The notes beneath the pieces are model-generated. The model was not told where the DNA came from. It made no database searches and was given only the letters and a program-made list of their open reading frames with translations. Made by a program: the position numbers and the translations under genes. Shown piece after piece: positions 1 to 10,012 of a stretch of DNA of 14,430 nt (positions are counted from its first letter, which is position 1; every line of letters starts with the position of its first letter). Source of the stretch: Paraglomus occultum (lineage: Eukaryota > Glomeromycota > Glomeromycetes > Paraglomerales > Paraglomeraceae); contig CAJVPJ010000937.1 of NCBI GenBank assembly GCA_910592205.1, positions 1-14,430 on the forward strand, given 5' to 3'.

Positions 1-1709
1 AGTTGAATTACCAAGTACTCCATTCTCCTTATCATTATTTTTATACTTGTCCTTCTTTTTACTTTCAAACAACTTCCAAAATTTCAAATTTTCGTCACTG
101 GCTGCCGTAGCAACCATCTGACCATCCGGACTGGTAGCTGAATGCAAAACACGAGTTTCATGTGCCCTGATGTCCACAATTTTCTTGAGGTCAGGATAAG
201 ACCAAATCGTAATATGATTGTCGGGAAATCCGTGTGTCGATAATACTTCTTTGTATTCACGAGACCAAATGATAGAAGTTACTTGGGAACCAGTGTCGAT
301 GGAGCGTATGCGAGCTACTTGGGTAGTATTCCAGAAGTGAATGTTACGATCATGTGAACCTCCCCCGGTGGCAAGGATATTCGCATGCCATGGACACCAT
401 GCGACTGCCTGTAGGATGGGTTTGTTTATGGATAAGCGTTGCATATGAAGATACATAATCAATAAACCATGTTCTTACCTTTACTGCAGCTCGGTGGTTG
501 TTCTTTGTCCACTTGGGTAGATTTGATCTTGCATCCCATACATTTATTCTATTATCATTGCCACCACTGGCCAGGAGGGCACCATCGTTACGCCATTTTA
601 ATCCGCAAACTTCGCTTGTATGGTTTAACAGTTCGGCCACTTTATGTTCTGCTATCCTAATGTCGTGATGCCAAATACTCCCGTCCCTGCAACCGGATGA
701 TAAAATATATTTATTCCAAGAAAGTACCCCTACACGTGCAGAATGTCCAAGCATAGAACGAACTTTTGATCCCTTCTCAATATCCCATATTTGAGTATCT
801 CCGTAACTAGTCCCAACTGCAAGATACTCGCCATCTTGTGACCACACCAATCCGGAAATATATTCATCATCTCTTACAGAGGCCATTGAGCTAACATCAC
901 CAGTTTCAGCATCCCACACGTAAACTGTCTTATCCAACGCAATAGCTACCATATTCCTAACACTCCAATCTAATAGATTTAAATAGTAATCATCTTGCAT
1001 TCCGGGTGCATCAAGAATGCGTTCAGGTGTGCTAATAATGCGTCTTTTGATGCAAGTGGTAACTTTGGTGACTGAAGAATTGGAATACAAAAGTCTTAAG
1101 TCCTGTTTATCGGGTTTTGGTGGTTCCACATTGAACGCAAGGATGCGCTTGTCGAGTGAAATCCCGGCAGCGCGTGCGATCTCCTCCTGGTAAGCTCTGT
1201 CGACGTCATCAAGATCCTGAGACTTTGATGGACGAGTGTTTATATTAAATCTCGTGGATTCTTCATCCATTGCTTCACGGTTGGGAATAAATCGATCAAA
1301 CTTGTAAAGAAAAAAAAGGGTAATTTAATGACTCGATAATATAATAATTGGTGCTAACCATATAAACTCACATGATTTTTGGCTTTCTTTGGAGTCGCTT
1401 CAACAGGACCAATCCAATCTTTCCCAATAACATTAAGCTTCTGAACTTCTCTCTTAGCGTGATAGACTCTGCTACCTGATTTACCAGATTTAAATACGCC
1501 TATTAATTTGCTCTGCCCGGAGGGAGAGGTTCTACCTATTAGTTTCCGACTAGGTGATGTCTTGTGTATCGAGGATCCTCTATTCGGCGAAAGTGTTGAT
1601 AAAGAACTCGACGTCCTCGCGGACTTTGGTGTACGGTTGACTTTTGACTGCGTCGGTGAGGAGATTGACTTTGAAGTCGCCAGTTTTGCGGAAAAAAAAT
1701 ATGAAAGTA
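1..1709 (-). CDS. CDC20: Cdc20/Slp1-type activator of the anaphase-promoting complex (3' end cut by window; first exon unresolved)
   Basis: WD40 coactivator that recruits mitotic substrates (securin, cyclin B) to the APC/C ubiquitin ligase and is the target of the spindle checkpoint. Exons seen: about 1709-1372, 1300-479 and 408 to beyond position 1, with introns 1371-1301 (71 nt) and 478-409 (70 nt). The exon at 1300 opens with the C-box DRFIPNR (1297-1277), the APC/C-binding motif. RILAFNVEP (1147-1121) has the spacing of the Mad2-interaction motif, which favours Cdc20 over Cdh1. The segment RILDAPGMQDDYYLNLLDWS then begins the seven-bladed propeller; HSARVGVLSWN, EVCGLKWR, AVAWCPW and ATGGG are family hallmarks. 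The reading frame is open to position 1, so only the tail (usually ending Ile-Arg) is missing. The basic Ser/Thr-Pro-rich N-terminal exon is open back to a TAA at 1713-1711 but has no ATG. A tiny first exon (ATG at 1753-1751) is possible but its donor would be weak. Function is confident; the N-terminus is not. Confidence 0.93.
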
Positions 1710-2252
1710 CTTATAAGTAATGAAGGAATAATTCGCTAACTGCCGACTTTCATGCGAGCAAGCAACCAGGCCAGTATTAAAAATGAATTTTGCTTTTGAA
1801 GAAAATTCGGATTGAGCTAAGGTCTTCCCTTATACTTGGTGGTGTAAACACGTTTTGAGTGCCCACTAAATGAATACGTGTTTAGGATAAGATGTACGCG
1901 ACCAATCAAACAAGCGGGTAAGGCTAGATGATCAGGAAAATTTAGATCAACCGTTACATAATAATCATAACCCATACCCCTGCATTACGATATTACGTAA
2001 TAAGGACGTTTTGGGTCATAACCAATACTGTAATGTTCGACTTCAAAAGTTCTTTCCGTTCTCACTCTTAGAATTCCCTCCATTTTCGATGAATAGCTAC
2101 AACTCACGAACCAGTGGGAATCATACACAAGAGATTCGCAAGAATTCAACGTCAGAGATGGGCCAGCCACAATACGGTTTATATTGAATCCACATATTTT
2201 ACTGTAATTTGGGGATGTCAACGCGAACCCTCCGTCTCAATGCATGTAACTA
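1710..2252. promoter_or_regulatory. Divergent intergenic region between CDC20 and the CTD kinase gene
   Basis: This roughly 540-bp stretch separates two divergently transcribed genes and should hold both promoters. A CCAAT box lies at 1902-1906 (plus orientation), about 350 bp before the kinase start and about 150 bp before the most upstream ATG considered for CDC20. An ACGCGA element abuts it at 1896-1901. No clear TATA box is evident for either gene. The last 40 bp contain three upstream start codons, and the minus strand carries a long open frame with a single internal stop; both are described separately. Promoter assignment is by position only. Confidence 0.4.
1902..1906 (+). promoter_or_regulatory. 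CCAAT box
   Basis: The pentamer CCAAT sits in the divergent upstream region and reads ATTGG from the CDC20 side. CCAAT boxes bound by the heterotrimeric Hap/NF-Y complex are common in fungal promoters and work in both orientations. The match is only five bases, so chance occurrence is quite possible. Confidence 0.3.
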
Positions 2253-2260
2253 ATGAATAG
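2215..2260 (+). promoter_or_regulatory. Cluster of three upstream ORFs before the kinase start codon
   Basis: Three ATGs lie within 40 nt upstream of the kinase ATG. The first, at 2215, opens a 12-codon ORF whose TAA (2251-2253) overlaps the A of the kinase ATG. The second, at 2240, opens a short ORF out of frame that ends at 2258-2260, beyond the start. The third, at 2244, is a minimal ATG-TAA. If the mRNA leader begins upstream of 2215, these would limit scanning to the main start. The transcription start is not known, so a regulatory role is inference. Confidence 0.45.
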
Positions 2261-5200
2261 CTTTCGTCCCGCAGAAAATCCATACGGTCCACCGTCGGTG
2301 CCACAGTCTTCACGGAGTGATCACAAACGTGAAGAGTCACCACCGCAGAGATCAAACTATCACAAAGATCATAACCGATCAAGGGGACTAAGGCAATGGA
2401 GGAATGGTGGTGGAGGGAACGGCAGTGGAAACGGAGGTAATAGTGGGAATTCAAGAATGCGATCGAGGAATAATTTCAACGATCGTAGATCCCGCGAGAA
2501 GAATAGGGATTCTTGGACCAACAGACATTATTCGGACAGGCCACGTCACCGTGATTCTGGATCTCATAGAGATAGAAGAGATAGCTGGGTTTCGAGACCG
2601 TTTCAACAAGATACTTGGTTTCCACGTTCTTACCGTAATCATAATAGAAGTAAGTCACCCCGCCATAATAGACGACATACTTGGAATCAGGATCATTATC
2701 CTCAATACCAACAGTCTACATCGTCTCAGAGTAATTGGTCAAACTCTTCATCATCGGCTAATGCTGTGTCTTCCACCACGAACAAGACGTCTCCTGCATC
2801 TCACAATTCACAACAAAACGTTTCTCATAGAACATCACCACGTGCTTCATCACCTCAACAGGTTCTACCTGCAACTCCACAACCTTCGACATACGACACA
2901 CCGCCACACACTTCTCAACATCCTACGCAAATGTCATCATTACAGTCACCGCAAACAGTAGCACCGAATTCATCACAGATACCAATTGAACAACACGCAT
3001 CGCATATGATATCTCAACATTCATCGCAAATACCAGGAATACCATCTTCACAACATTCACCAATTCCAGCACAATGTCCACCACAACACAATTCATCCGT
3101 TCCACCTCATCCACAACATCAGACTCCACTTCATCAATCTCAGATGACCTCCCAACAAGGTCAACCACAACATTTGACACAATACTCCCTACAAAACCCA
3201 ACCCAACACCAGCCCCAACATCCATCACAGCACCAGCCTCAGCACTCTTCACCACACCCTCATCGTCATCCCCCACAACATCCTCCACAACATCCTCCAC
3301 AACATCCCCCACAACATCCTCCACAACATCCTCCACAACATCCTCCACAGCAACCATTACATGCATCTCTGCAATCCGCTCATCAACATCACAACCTTGC
3401 ACCAGCACCGCACATGCCACTCCGATCACACGTTCAACCTGGCTCACTAGTTCCCCCATCTGCACCACCTGGCCAACTTCAATCTGGGCCAGCTGGTATA
3501 CCCGGAGCCCCCGGTCAACATGCTCAACTCCCCCCTTACGCTGACCAAAATTTCCAGGAACCGGCTCCATTTCAAGGACAATTACCTCCCCAGATATCTA
3601 CATGGGAACAAAATACTGTTGGATATCCACAACCTCAACCTCCTGGACACCATTATGCTGATGCTTATTACGGCCAAGCATCGTATGATCAGTATGCATC
3701 TCAATACGGCGGGTATTTAAACACTGGAGACAATATAAACTATTCATATGGGGACATTGACCGGCAACAGCCAGCGTATACATCACAACAGCATCAACCG
3801 CACATGTTACAACCACCACAGCAATATCAAATTCCTCCTGGGATAGCGCCTCCACCTCCCGGGGTGACGCAGATTACACATCCGATGCATTCAGTGTTAA
3901 TGTCACATCCGCAAAATACTCGGCCACCAGACCCATCTTCGCATATGGGTAATTTGGGACAGGGGCCACATTCGTTGCCGCCTCAGGTTCCACCGCAGGG
4001 TCATCCAGTCCCACCGTTGGCTCCTCCACCGACGATGGCTCTCAAGCCTAATCAACCGTCAAATGTTCCAGGAAATGCGACAACAGCTGGGTCAACGTCT
4101 GCGCCAATACCTCTTGGAACAATACCGATGGCACCTGGAACAACTGCAAAACACCCGCATCCGGTAGGTGTTGCGCCGCCAATGCCAATTCTCCATCCAC
4201 CAGGAATATCAAATACAACTATATCAGGATCATCCACGACAAGTGATCAAGTAATGAGCGCACCGCCACCAACTGCGAGATCAGTTCCAAATATGACCCC
4301 TGAAAAGCCTCCTGCTAGGCGCGCTCAGACAAATTCGCAACTGCCTGTATCAGTATCGTCAAGTGGGAAACCTGTTGAATTATATGAGAAGTTGGGACAA
4401 GTTGGAGAAGGTACTTACGGGTAAGTCTTTTTTGTCGATGCTATTTGCTGTTTATTCGGCCAGTATAGTATGCATTAGTCTTTCTTACTTGATTGACGAG
4501 TGAGTCTGCTGACCTTTAACCGAACATATTATAGGAAAGTGTACAAAGCAAGAAATAAAAAGACAGGCCAAATAGTTGCCTTAAAGAGGATAAGAATGGA
4601 GACCGAGAAAGAAGGTGTAAGTAATGAAATTTTTAATGTCGATAGGATGCAGCAATTTGTTGTTGGTAAGCGCTTCGTATCGCTGAACGTGTAAACGCTA
4701 TTTTTGTTTGCTGATTATACAGTTTCCTATTACGGCCTTGCGAGAAATTAAACTGCTTCAGACTCTTCGCCATCAGCAAATTGTGCGCCTGTTGGAAATT
4801 ATGGTGTTCAAGGGTGTGTGTGAGCATCGTTAACGTAATATCGATATTATTCATAGTCAATTTATTCAATTGCTGTTTTCCTTAGGTGACGTGTATATGG
4901 TCTTTGAGTATATGGACCACGATTTAACTGGAGTGTTGTCAAATCCACAGTTGAAATTCGAACCTTATCATGTGAAGTGTTTAATGAAGCAACTCCTTGA
5001 AGGACTTGCTTATTTACACGAAAAGGAGATCTTGCACCGGGACATAAAAGGTAAGAATGGCTAGTTTCGGTAATGTTATTAATTCGTGTTTCTGTCACTC
5101 GCTAATAAAGGTTAATTGTAGGATCAAATATCCTACTTAATAATAAGGGTGAATTGAAACTGGCCGATTTTGGACTTGCTCGCAGATTGCAAAAGCGAAG

Positions 5201-5976
5201 AGCAGCTGATTACACCAATCGGGTGATTACATTATGGTACAGGTCACCAGAGCTGTGCCTTGGTGCAACTGAGTATGGGCCAGAAGTCGATTTATGGAGT
5301 GCTGGGTAACTATCCGGTGATAATCGAATTGTTATTACATAAACGTATACTGATGTTAATACCACGACAAACATTTAGATGCATCATGTTGGAGCTGTTT
5401 ACTAAAAAGCCGGTCTTCCAAGGGACAGATGAAATTAATCAATTAGAGTTGATATATAAACTTTTGGGTACACCTACGCGTGAGACTTGGCCGTCAATTT
5501 TGCAGTTGCCTTGGTATAATCTAATAAGATTCAAAGAGAGATACGAGTCTAAACTTAAAAGTGTATATGGAGAGTGAGTATGCACTTCTGAGAAGTTGAC
5601 CAGATACGAGTTTGTGGGATTACGGGAAATAATTTAGAATGATGGGTTTATGGCTAATTATTATATAATTTCTTATTATACAGCATGATATCATCGGGAG
5701 CAATGGAACTCGTCGAGTCTCTGTTGTCGCTCGACCCATCGAAACGACCGTCTGCGAAGGAAGCATTGAAATTCGAGTATTTTACTTCCGAAGAACCAGT
5801 TGCATGTTCACCAAACGAGTATGTATTGATTACTTAAGGATGGGTGCCCACTTGTGCTTGCGCGTCAACTCATCTTCTCGATAATTATTAGGCTTCCTAA
5901 ATTACAAGGAGATTGGCATGAGTATGAATCCAAGCAGCGAAAGAAAAAAAATAGCACAACTACATGGGACGCGTAA
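2253..5976 (+). CDS. CTK1: Ctk1/Lsk1/CDK12-type RNA polymerase II C-terminal-domain kinase
   Basis: Catalytic subunit of CTDK-I, which phosphorylates Ser2 of the Pol II heptad repeats during elongation with its cyclin partner. Exons: 2253-4420, 4535-4616, 4723-4813, 4886-5050, 5122-5305, 5379-5573, 5684-5818 and 5892-5976; total 3105 nt, 1034 aa, all seven introns GT-AG (71-114 nt). The ATG is the first after an in-frame TAA at 2247. Residues about 25-140 are Arg/Ser-rich (RS-like). Residues about 145-700 are low-complexity Q/P/H/S-rich. The kinase domain starts near 710: Gly loop GEGTYG 718-723, Lys740, cyclin-binding helix PITALRE 752-758, HRD 831-833, KGSNILL, DFG 851-853, T-loop Thr867 in DYTNRV, then WYRSPE. 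KGSNILL and the C-terminal [12 protein letters not shown] segment mark the Ctk1/CDK12 group rather than CDK9/Bur1, even though PITALRE is the CDK9 version of the helix. All catalytic residues are present. Confidence 0.95.
3267..3350 (+). repeat. 12-bp coding minisatellite encoding seven HPPQ units
   Basis: Seven back-to-back 12-bp units (CAT CCY CCA CAR) begin at 3267, 3279, 3291, 3303, 3315, 3327 and 3339. They encode His-Pro-Pro-Gln seven times inside the disordered N-terminal part of the kinase. Only the third base of the first Pro codon and the last base of the final unit vary. This near-identity suggests recent unit duplication by slippage, and any change in unit number would keep the reading frame. 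Imperfect HQPQHP-type units just upstream look like older copies of the same process. Confidence 0.9.
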
Positions 5977-6745
5977 TGTTTTGTCAGGCGCATTTTCAAC
6001 TAATTAATACAAACGTAAGACTAGAAAAAGATGTACATATAAATAAATTTAAAATTATAGACACCATAAACCAGAATATCTTAGAGGAAACCTACCGCAG
6101 GTAAAAAGCCGACTTAATGATACAATGTTAGGCAGTCAAAAGAAGTATCTAACATGCGCACCCGAGAAGAACAGATCACAAGGATGTGCCCGAAATTGTT
6201 AGACGCTTCTTAATACCGATAGTTCTAGGACACAATAGCTGAAAGAACCTGGGGATATCAGGCAACATTTCCAAGAGAAGACGATGAATCACAGCATTAA
6301 ATGATTCCTACTTCATTCCGGCGGGGACTGCTTATTCATCAGGTAATTGTGATTAGACCACAAAAGTTTTCTTTGAAGCTGAAATTATTAATTCCCGAGT
6401 AAAAACTAAACTTCTTCTGTATGCAATTTATTGTTTGACTCGACAGCCTGATGTTCAAAGCAGAGGACTACATAAGGGCTGTACAGAGTTTGGCAGCAGC
6501 CAATGACTGACATCAATCTACAATGTTGAAGGCCGAAGCGAGCATAGAAAATTTGACTAGAAAATAGACAATGAAAATAGTAATTTACTGATCGTAACTA
6601 TTTTATAGAGATATTGGTTCTCTTAATCGATTAGATTTTAACTTTACCATGTCCATTCTATCTGTATAATTATAATGAACTTTTCACTCTAAGGTTTGTC
6701 TTACTTCCAATTTACATATTGATCATCAATATTGCAAAAAGTGCT
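5977..6745. other. Kinase 3' flank, no gene recognised
   Basis: This stretch follows the kinase stop and holds its presumed 3' UTR; an AATAAA-like string (aataaattt) occurs near 6041. The region is AT-rich with short open frames only. Around 6447-6510, after a possible acceptor (cgacag), one frame reads DYIRAVQSLAAAND before a stop, but an overlapping frame is equally open, so I do not call an exon. At 6634-6769 a hydrophobic frame is open up to a GTAAGT donor; it may belong with the transporter-like pieces that follow. Confidence 0.4.
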
Positions 6746-7180
6746 ATGGTTGACTTGATACAACCCACGGTAAGTACTTTATATAACACATGTCTATTAA
6801 TTTAATTGCTAACAATTATCGTATCACATTGAAAGATTGAGATTTTGGTTTGCCTTTAAAAATAACGATTCTCGCCGTACGTATCTTTGAACCAGATTGA
6901 AAACAATTGGTATTTATAACGAGCGCATGGTGGCTAGTCTGCATCCTCGCATGCATAAACGCCTTGGATAGTTCTTACGCAACAGGAATTGAACAAGTTT
7001 TTGGCATGCGAGTTTTAGATTAGTGAGCTGATGCCGTGAGTTGCTTACCATCCTTAGCTTTCAAACAAAATTAACTTGCTTGCACAAGCAATAGCTATTA
7101 TCATAGATTTTATGCTGGCTAACGTCTTGGGTTTTAAATTGGATGCAGATGGTCGAGAACTGTTTCACGCTATTTTGTAA
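6746..7180 (+). pseudogene. Exon-like fragments resembling the N-terminal part of a major facilitator (siderophore-transporter-like) protein
   Basis: Three open pieces have splice-like borders. An ATG at 6746 reads eight codons to a GTAAGT donor at 6770. A frame at 6925-6996 encodes a hydrophobic helix containing INALDSSYATGIEQ. A frame starting exactly at an acceptor (CCTTAG, then 7058) reads 40 codons to a TAA, with a second hydrophobic stretch (LLAQAIAIIIDFML) and then KLDADGRELF; a GTAAGT donor overlaps the stop at 7177. A helix, a loop, a second helix and a D-x-x-G-R motif is the layout of transmembrane segments 1-2 and motif A of MFS proteins, and the wording recalls fungal siderophore-iron transporters. 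The junction between pieces two and three needs a weak GTTTTT donor, the first piece does not join in phase, and nothing transporter-like follows 7180. I read it as a truncated or decayed gene; a small real gene is not excluded. Confidence 0.3.
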
Positions 7181-7371
7181 GTAATATTCCGATCGCGCAT
7201 TTTCGTATTTCTGTATTTGGAAACAATCGGCCACATATTCTCCACGTGATATGCCGATTAGAGGGCACGTCTGAAAATTCTCTCATCACATAAAAAGATA
7301 GAAATGCAAGCGTGTCACAGAAATGCGGTCAAAAAATTTTTAGAAATCCGGGATTACTGTTCTATTCAACA

Positions 7372-8329
7372 ATGTCAACCGTACTCGTCCAAGGGGCAAG
7401 CAGAGGAATAGGACAAGCTTTAGTTCGCACTCTCCTCTTACGCACTCCCTACGATGTAATAGCAACATGTCGCGACCCTGAAACTAGTCAAAGTCAAATT
7501 ACGTCCACACTTGATTCGTCACTCCTTCGCCGTCTATTCGTTTATAAACTGGACGTGACTAAAGAAAACACTATCATCAGTTGTTCTGAACAAGTGAAAA
7601 AGAACCACGGAGAAAAGCCATTAAGATTGTTGATAAATTCTGCTGGGATATTACATATGGACGAATCGCTGGATCAAATCAACGTTGATCTGATGGCTGA
7701 AAACTTTCAAACTAATGCTACTGGTAGTCTATTGGTTTGTAAGCACTTTGTAAAGTTATTAGATATGGATTTGGAGGCACACCGCGAAGAGCAGAATGAA
7801 GTTGGAGATGCAATGGATTTATTGCCGAAATTCGCAATTGTTGCTAATCTTTCTGTTAAGACCAGTAGCATTACGGATGGTTTATTGGGAGGGTGGTGAG
7901 TATTAATGATCAACTGTACGAGTATCAGAGAGACGTTTTACAACACGTAATTATTGCTCTAACCCATCGAACCTTTATAGGTACTCCTACAGAACAAGCA
8001 AGTGAGTTTTGCATTAATACATATACTGTGTTTTTTTCCTTTATTCACATCTGACTTATGTTCTACACGCCTGCAGAGCTGCTTTAAACCAATTGACGCG
8101 AACTCTTTCGATCGAATTTACACATCGTAAACAAAATGCAATATCTGTTGCACTCTATCCTGGCATAGTTGACACCGATCTATCGAGACAATATCTCAAG
8201 AATAAGCCAATCGATAATGTATTTACACCAGATCAGAGTGCAGGATACCTAGTAAACGTTATTAAAAATTTGAAGTTAGATGACTCTGGATTTCTACTCA
8301 CATGGGATGGGGAAAAGACAACTTTTTAA
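7372..8329 (+). CDS. Short-chain dehydrogenase/reductase, C-factor-like
   Basis: NAD(P)-dependent oxidoreductase with a Rossmann fold; substrate unknown. Exons: 7372-7895, 7981-8001 and 8077-8329; introns 85 and 75 nt; 798 nt, 265 aa, a normal length for a classical SDR. The ATG at 7372 puts the cofactor motif at residues 7-14 (QGASRGIG, the first Gly replaced compared with TGxxxGxG wording). DVT at 61-63 and NSAG at 89-92 follow. The catalytic residues fit the classical spacing: Asn115, Ser165, Tyr178 and Lys182 (YRTSK). The GGWYSYRTSKAALNQ segment is typical of the C-factor/CsgA-like SDR group. PGIVDTD (after strand six) is the usual C-terminal landmark. The frame is also open 20 codons upstream of the ATG, but without another ATG. 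The middle exon is only 21 nt and carries the active-site Tyr. Neighbours give no hint of its pathway. Confidence 0.92.
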
Positions 8330-9117
8330 AGAGACATTAGTACATGACTAAGAAGGACTCTGAAATCAGCTGGTTCAAATTGATTTAACAAGAAGGTACA
8401 TTCTATGTATAATTAACAAGTTAGTAGACTTTTTGTTTCTTAATATAAATCTCATAACAGATTTCCAATGGGCATTTCTAATATTACCAGCGAGCATTGA
8501 TTCTGGAATGCGCGCGACAAAAGCAAATATAACGCAGGTCAATTATCCTAATACGAAAGTTCCGTTCCTTGATCTGACAGTTGAGACATGTTTAAATTGA
8601 CAGCTTACTTGCTCTCTTCGCTTAGACATCGGTAGCTGGCTGAACCTATTTGTCCTCCCCCAAGCCGGTTTAACTAGAAGAGCCAAGGATCAGCCAAATA
8701 CGTTGATCTATGTGCCGTGTTAGTCCAACATAAATCTCCACGTCTACAAACCATGATCAAAAACGCGACGCGTTTCCTTCGCCCGGAGCCATCACACTGG
8801 ATTATTACCGTTGTTTCATAACCAAGAGTTGTTTTGGAGATGTTTGGATAGAGCAATCACGTCGAAAAATTTGTCATAACGTTAAGACAGGCCAAAAATG
8901 ACTTTTTTAAAAATCCAGGTTCTTTTTACGGGATTAAAGAGAAAAACATAATATGATAAGAAGCAAGGACAGATAGCATACAGTACGAAACAGTAATTGA
9001 AGGAAACTGTCGAACTATAAAGACATTCAACTTGACTGGAGAATACATTCGTCAGTTACAGTCTGCTTAATGGAGACCTCGATAGTTGTAAACATCTTGG
9101 TTTGTATGTAATAGTTT
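8330..9117. other. Intergenic region downstream of the SDR gene
   Basis: This AT-rich stretch contains the presumed SDR 3' UTR and no supported gene. A 22-codon ATG frame at 8753-8821 and a 60-codon minus-strand frame without an ATG at its start (8856-8674) overlap each other, and neither matches a family I know. No tRNA-like cloverleaf or clear repeat is visible. Confidence 0.4.
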
Positions 9118-9360
9118 TTGCTAAGTAATAGATATGAACAGTCAAAAACTAGTGATATCCGATTTACATACAATGAGCAGACCATAAGTCAAACCATAAA
9201 AAATGAGATCGGTCCCTTTTTTGATGTCGTCTCGGCAACCGTAAGTCAGATCGAACACAACTTCCATTTCGCCAGGGAACAAAAGCGTTACCCGACGCGG
9301 GACTCATTCTTCATGGACGAAACTGGAAGTTATTGTTGTGATAACGAAACTGCACCCTAG
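9118..9360 (+). other. Unassigned 80-codon open frame without an ATG start
   Basis: The frame runs from just after a TAG to a TAG at 9358-9360. Its amino acid content is mixed and not simple (for example NEIGPFFDVVSATVSQIEHN and SFFMDETGSYCCDNETAP), which looks more coding than the surrounding DNA. It has no ATG near its beginning, so it would need an upstream exon or be a remnant. An internal GTAAGT (9241-9246) could be a donor. I recognise no family and see no conserved partner exon nearby. Confidence 0.2.
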
Positions 9361-10012
9361 TACTCGAAAATTTTACGGGTAATCTGGTCAAGTAAAAAAG
9401 ATCTCAAATCCCTTGTTGAAGACTTCAATCTAAAATATTGGCATAATTACTAATTTCTTGCTTTAATTACTTGTTTCCGTAAGTCGGTAGTTCACGGCTC
9501 AAGCGATTTTTTTTTTGTAACAATAGTTTGTCGCCGAACTGTTCTTCCGTCGGTCTTTAGTTGAATAGTTTCAGTGATATCTTACTCTTACATTATGACA
9601 TATAAATTGAATCTAATAGATAAATTCCATCCCTATGTTTTCTTGTCTTGGGAAACATATACCGCATATTTACTCTTTCCACGTTAAATTGATTATAACG
9701 CGTAATGGCGATTGCTCATAAGGCTATTCATGTTTGAGAAATAATTTAAATGTGTTACAACCATCTGCACATTCGGGCTTATTGACTGTTTACCCATTTG
9801 ATTTTGAATTCGGTGCCGGACTTAATCAAATGTAGCAGGGAAAATCTGATTATGTCATTGCATGGTCCTTTGGATTAAGGCCTTCGTATTAGTCAAGAAT
9901 GAAACATTAATAGTTTTCGTGGTGTAATCGGTGTAAATTGATGTCTGGTTTTATTGCTTTAAGCTATATATTGTTTTAACACATTTACTGCGTTGCTGTT
10001 TTGGGTCCGGTT
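9361..10012. other. Intergenic region, nothing recognised
   Basis: AT-rich DNA with short homopolymer runs (for example nine T at 9508-9516) and stop codons in all frames. No gene, RNA or repeat structure could be supported here. Confidence 0.4.

Noticed and set aside
1508-1720. Plus-strand 70-codon frame
   Set aside because: It is antisense to the N-terminal exon of CDC20 and is explained by that exon's codons.
2923-3570. Long minus-strand and alternative plus-strand frames across the kinase N-terminus
   Set aside because: They are shadows of the low-complexity CAN/CCN codons of the kinase exon; the sense frame continues directly into an intact kinase domain.
6447-6590. Possible exon after the cgacag acceptor downstream of the kinase
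   Set aside because: Two frames are equally open and short, with no donor or partner exon, so coding cannot be decided.
8674-8856. 60-codon minus-strand frame in the SDR downstream region
   Set aside because: It has no ATG at its start, no recognisable motif and no splice partners.
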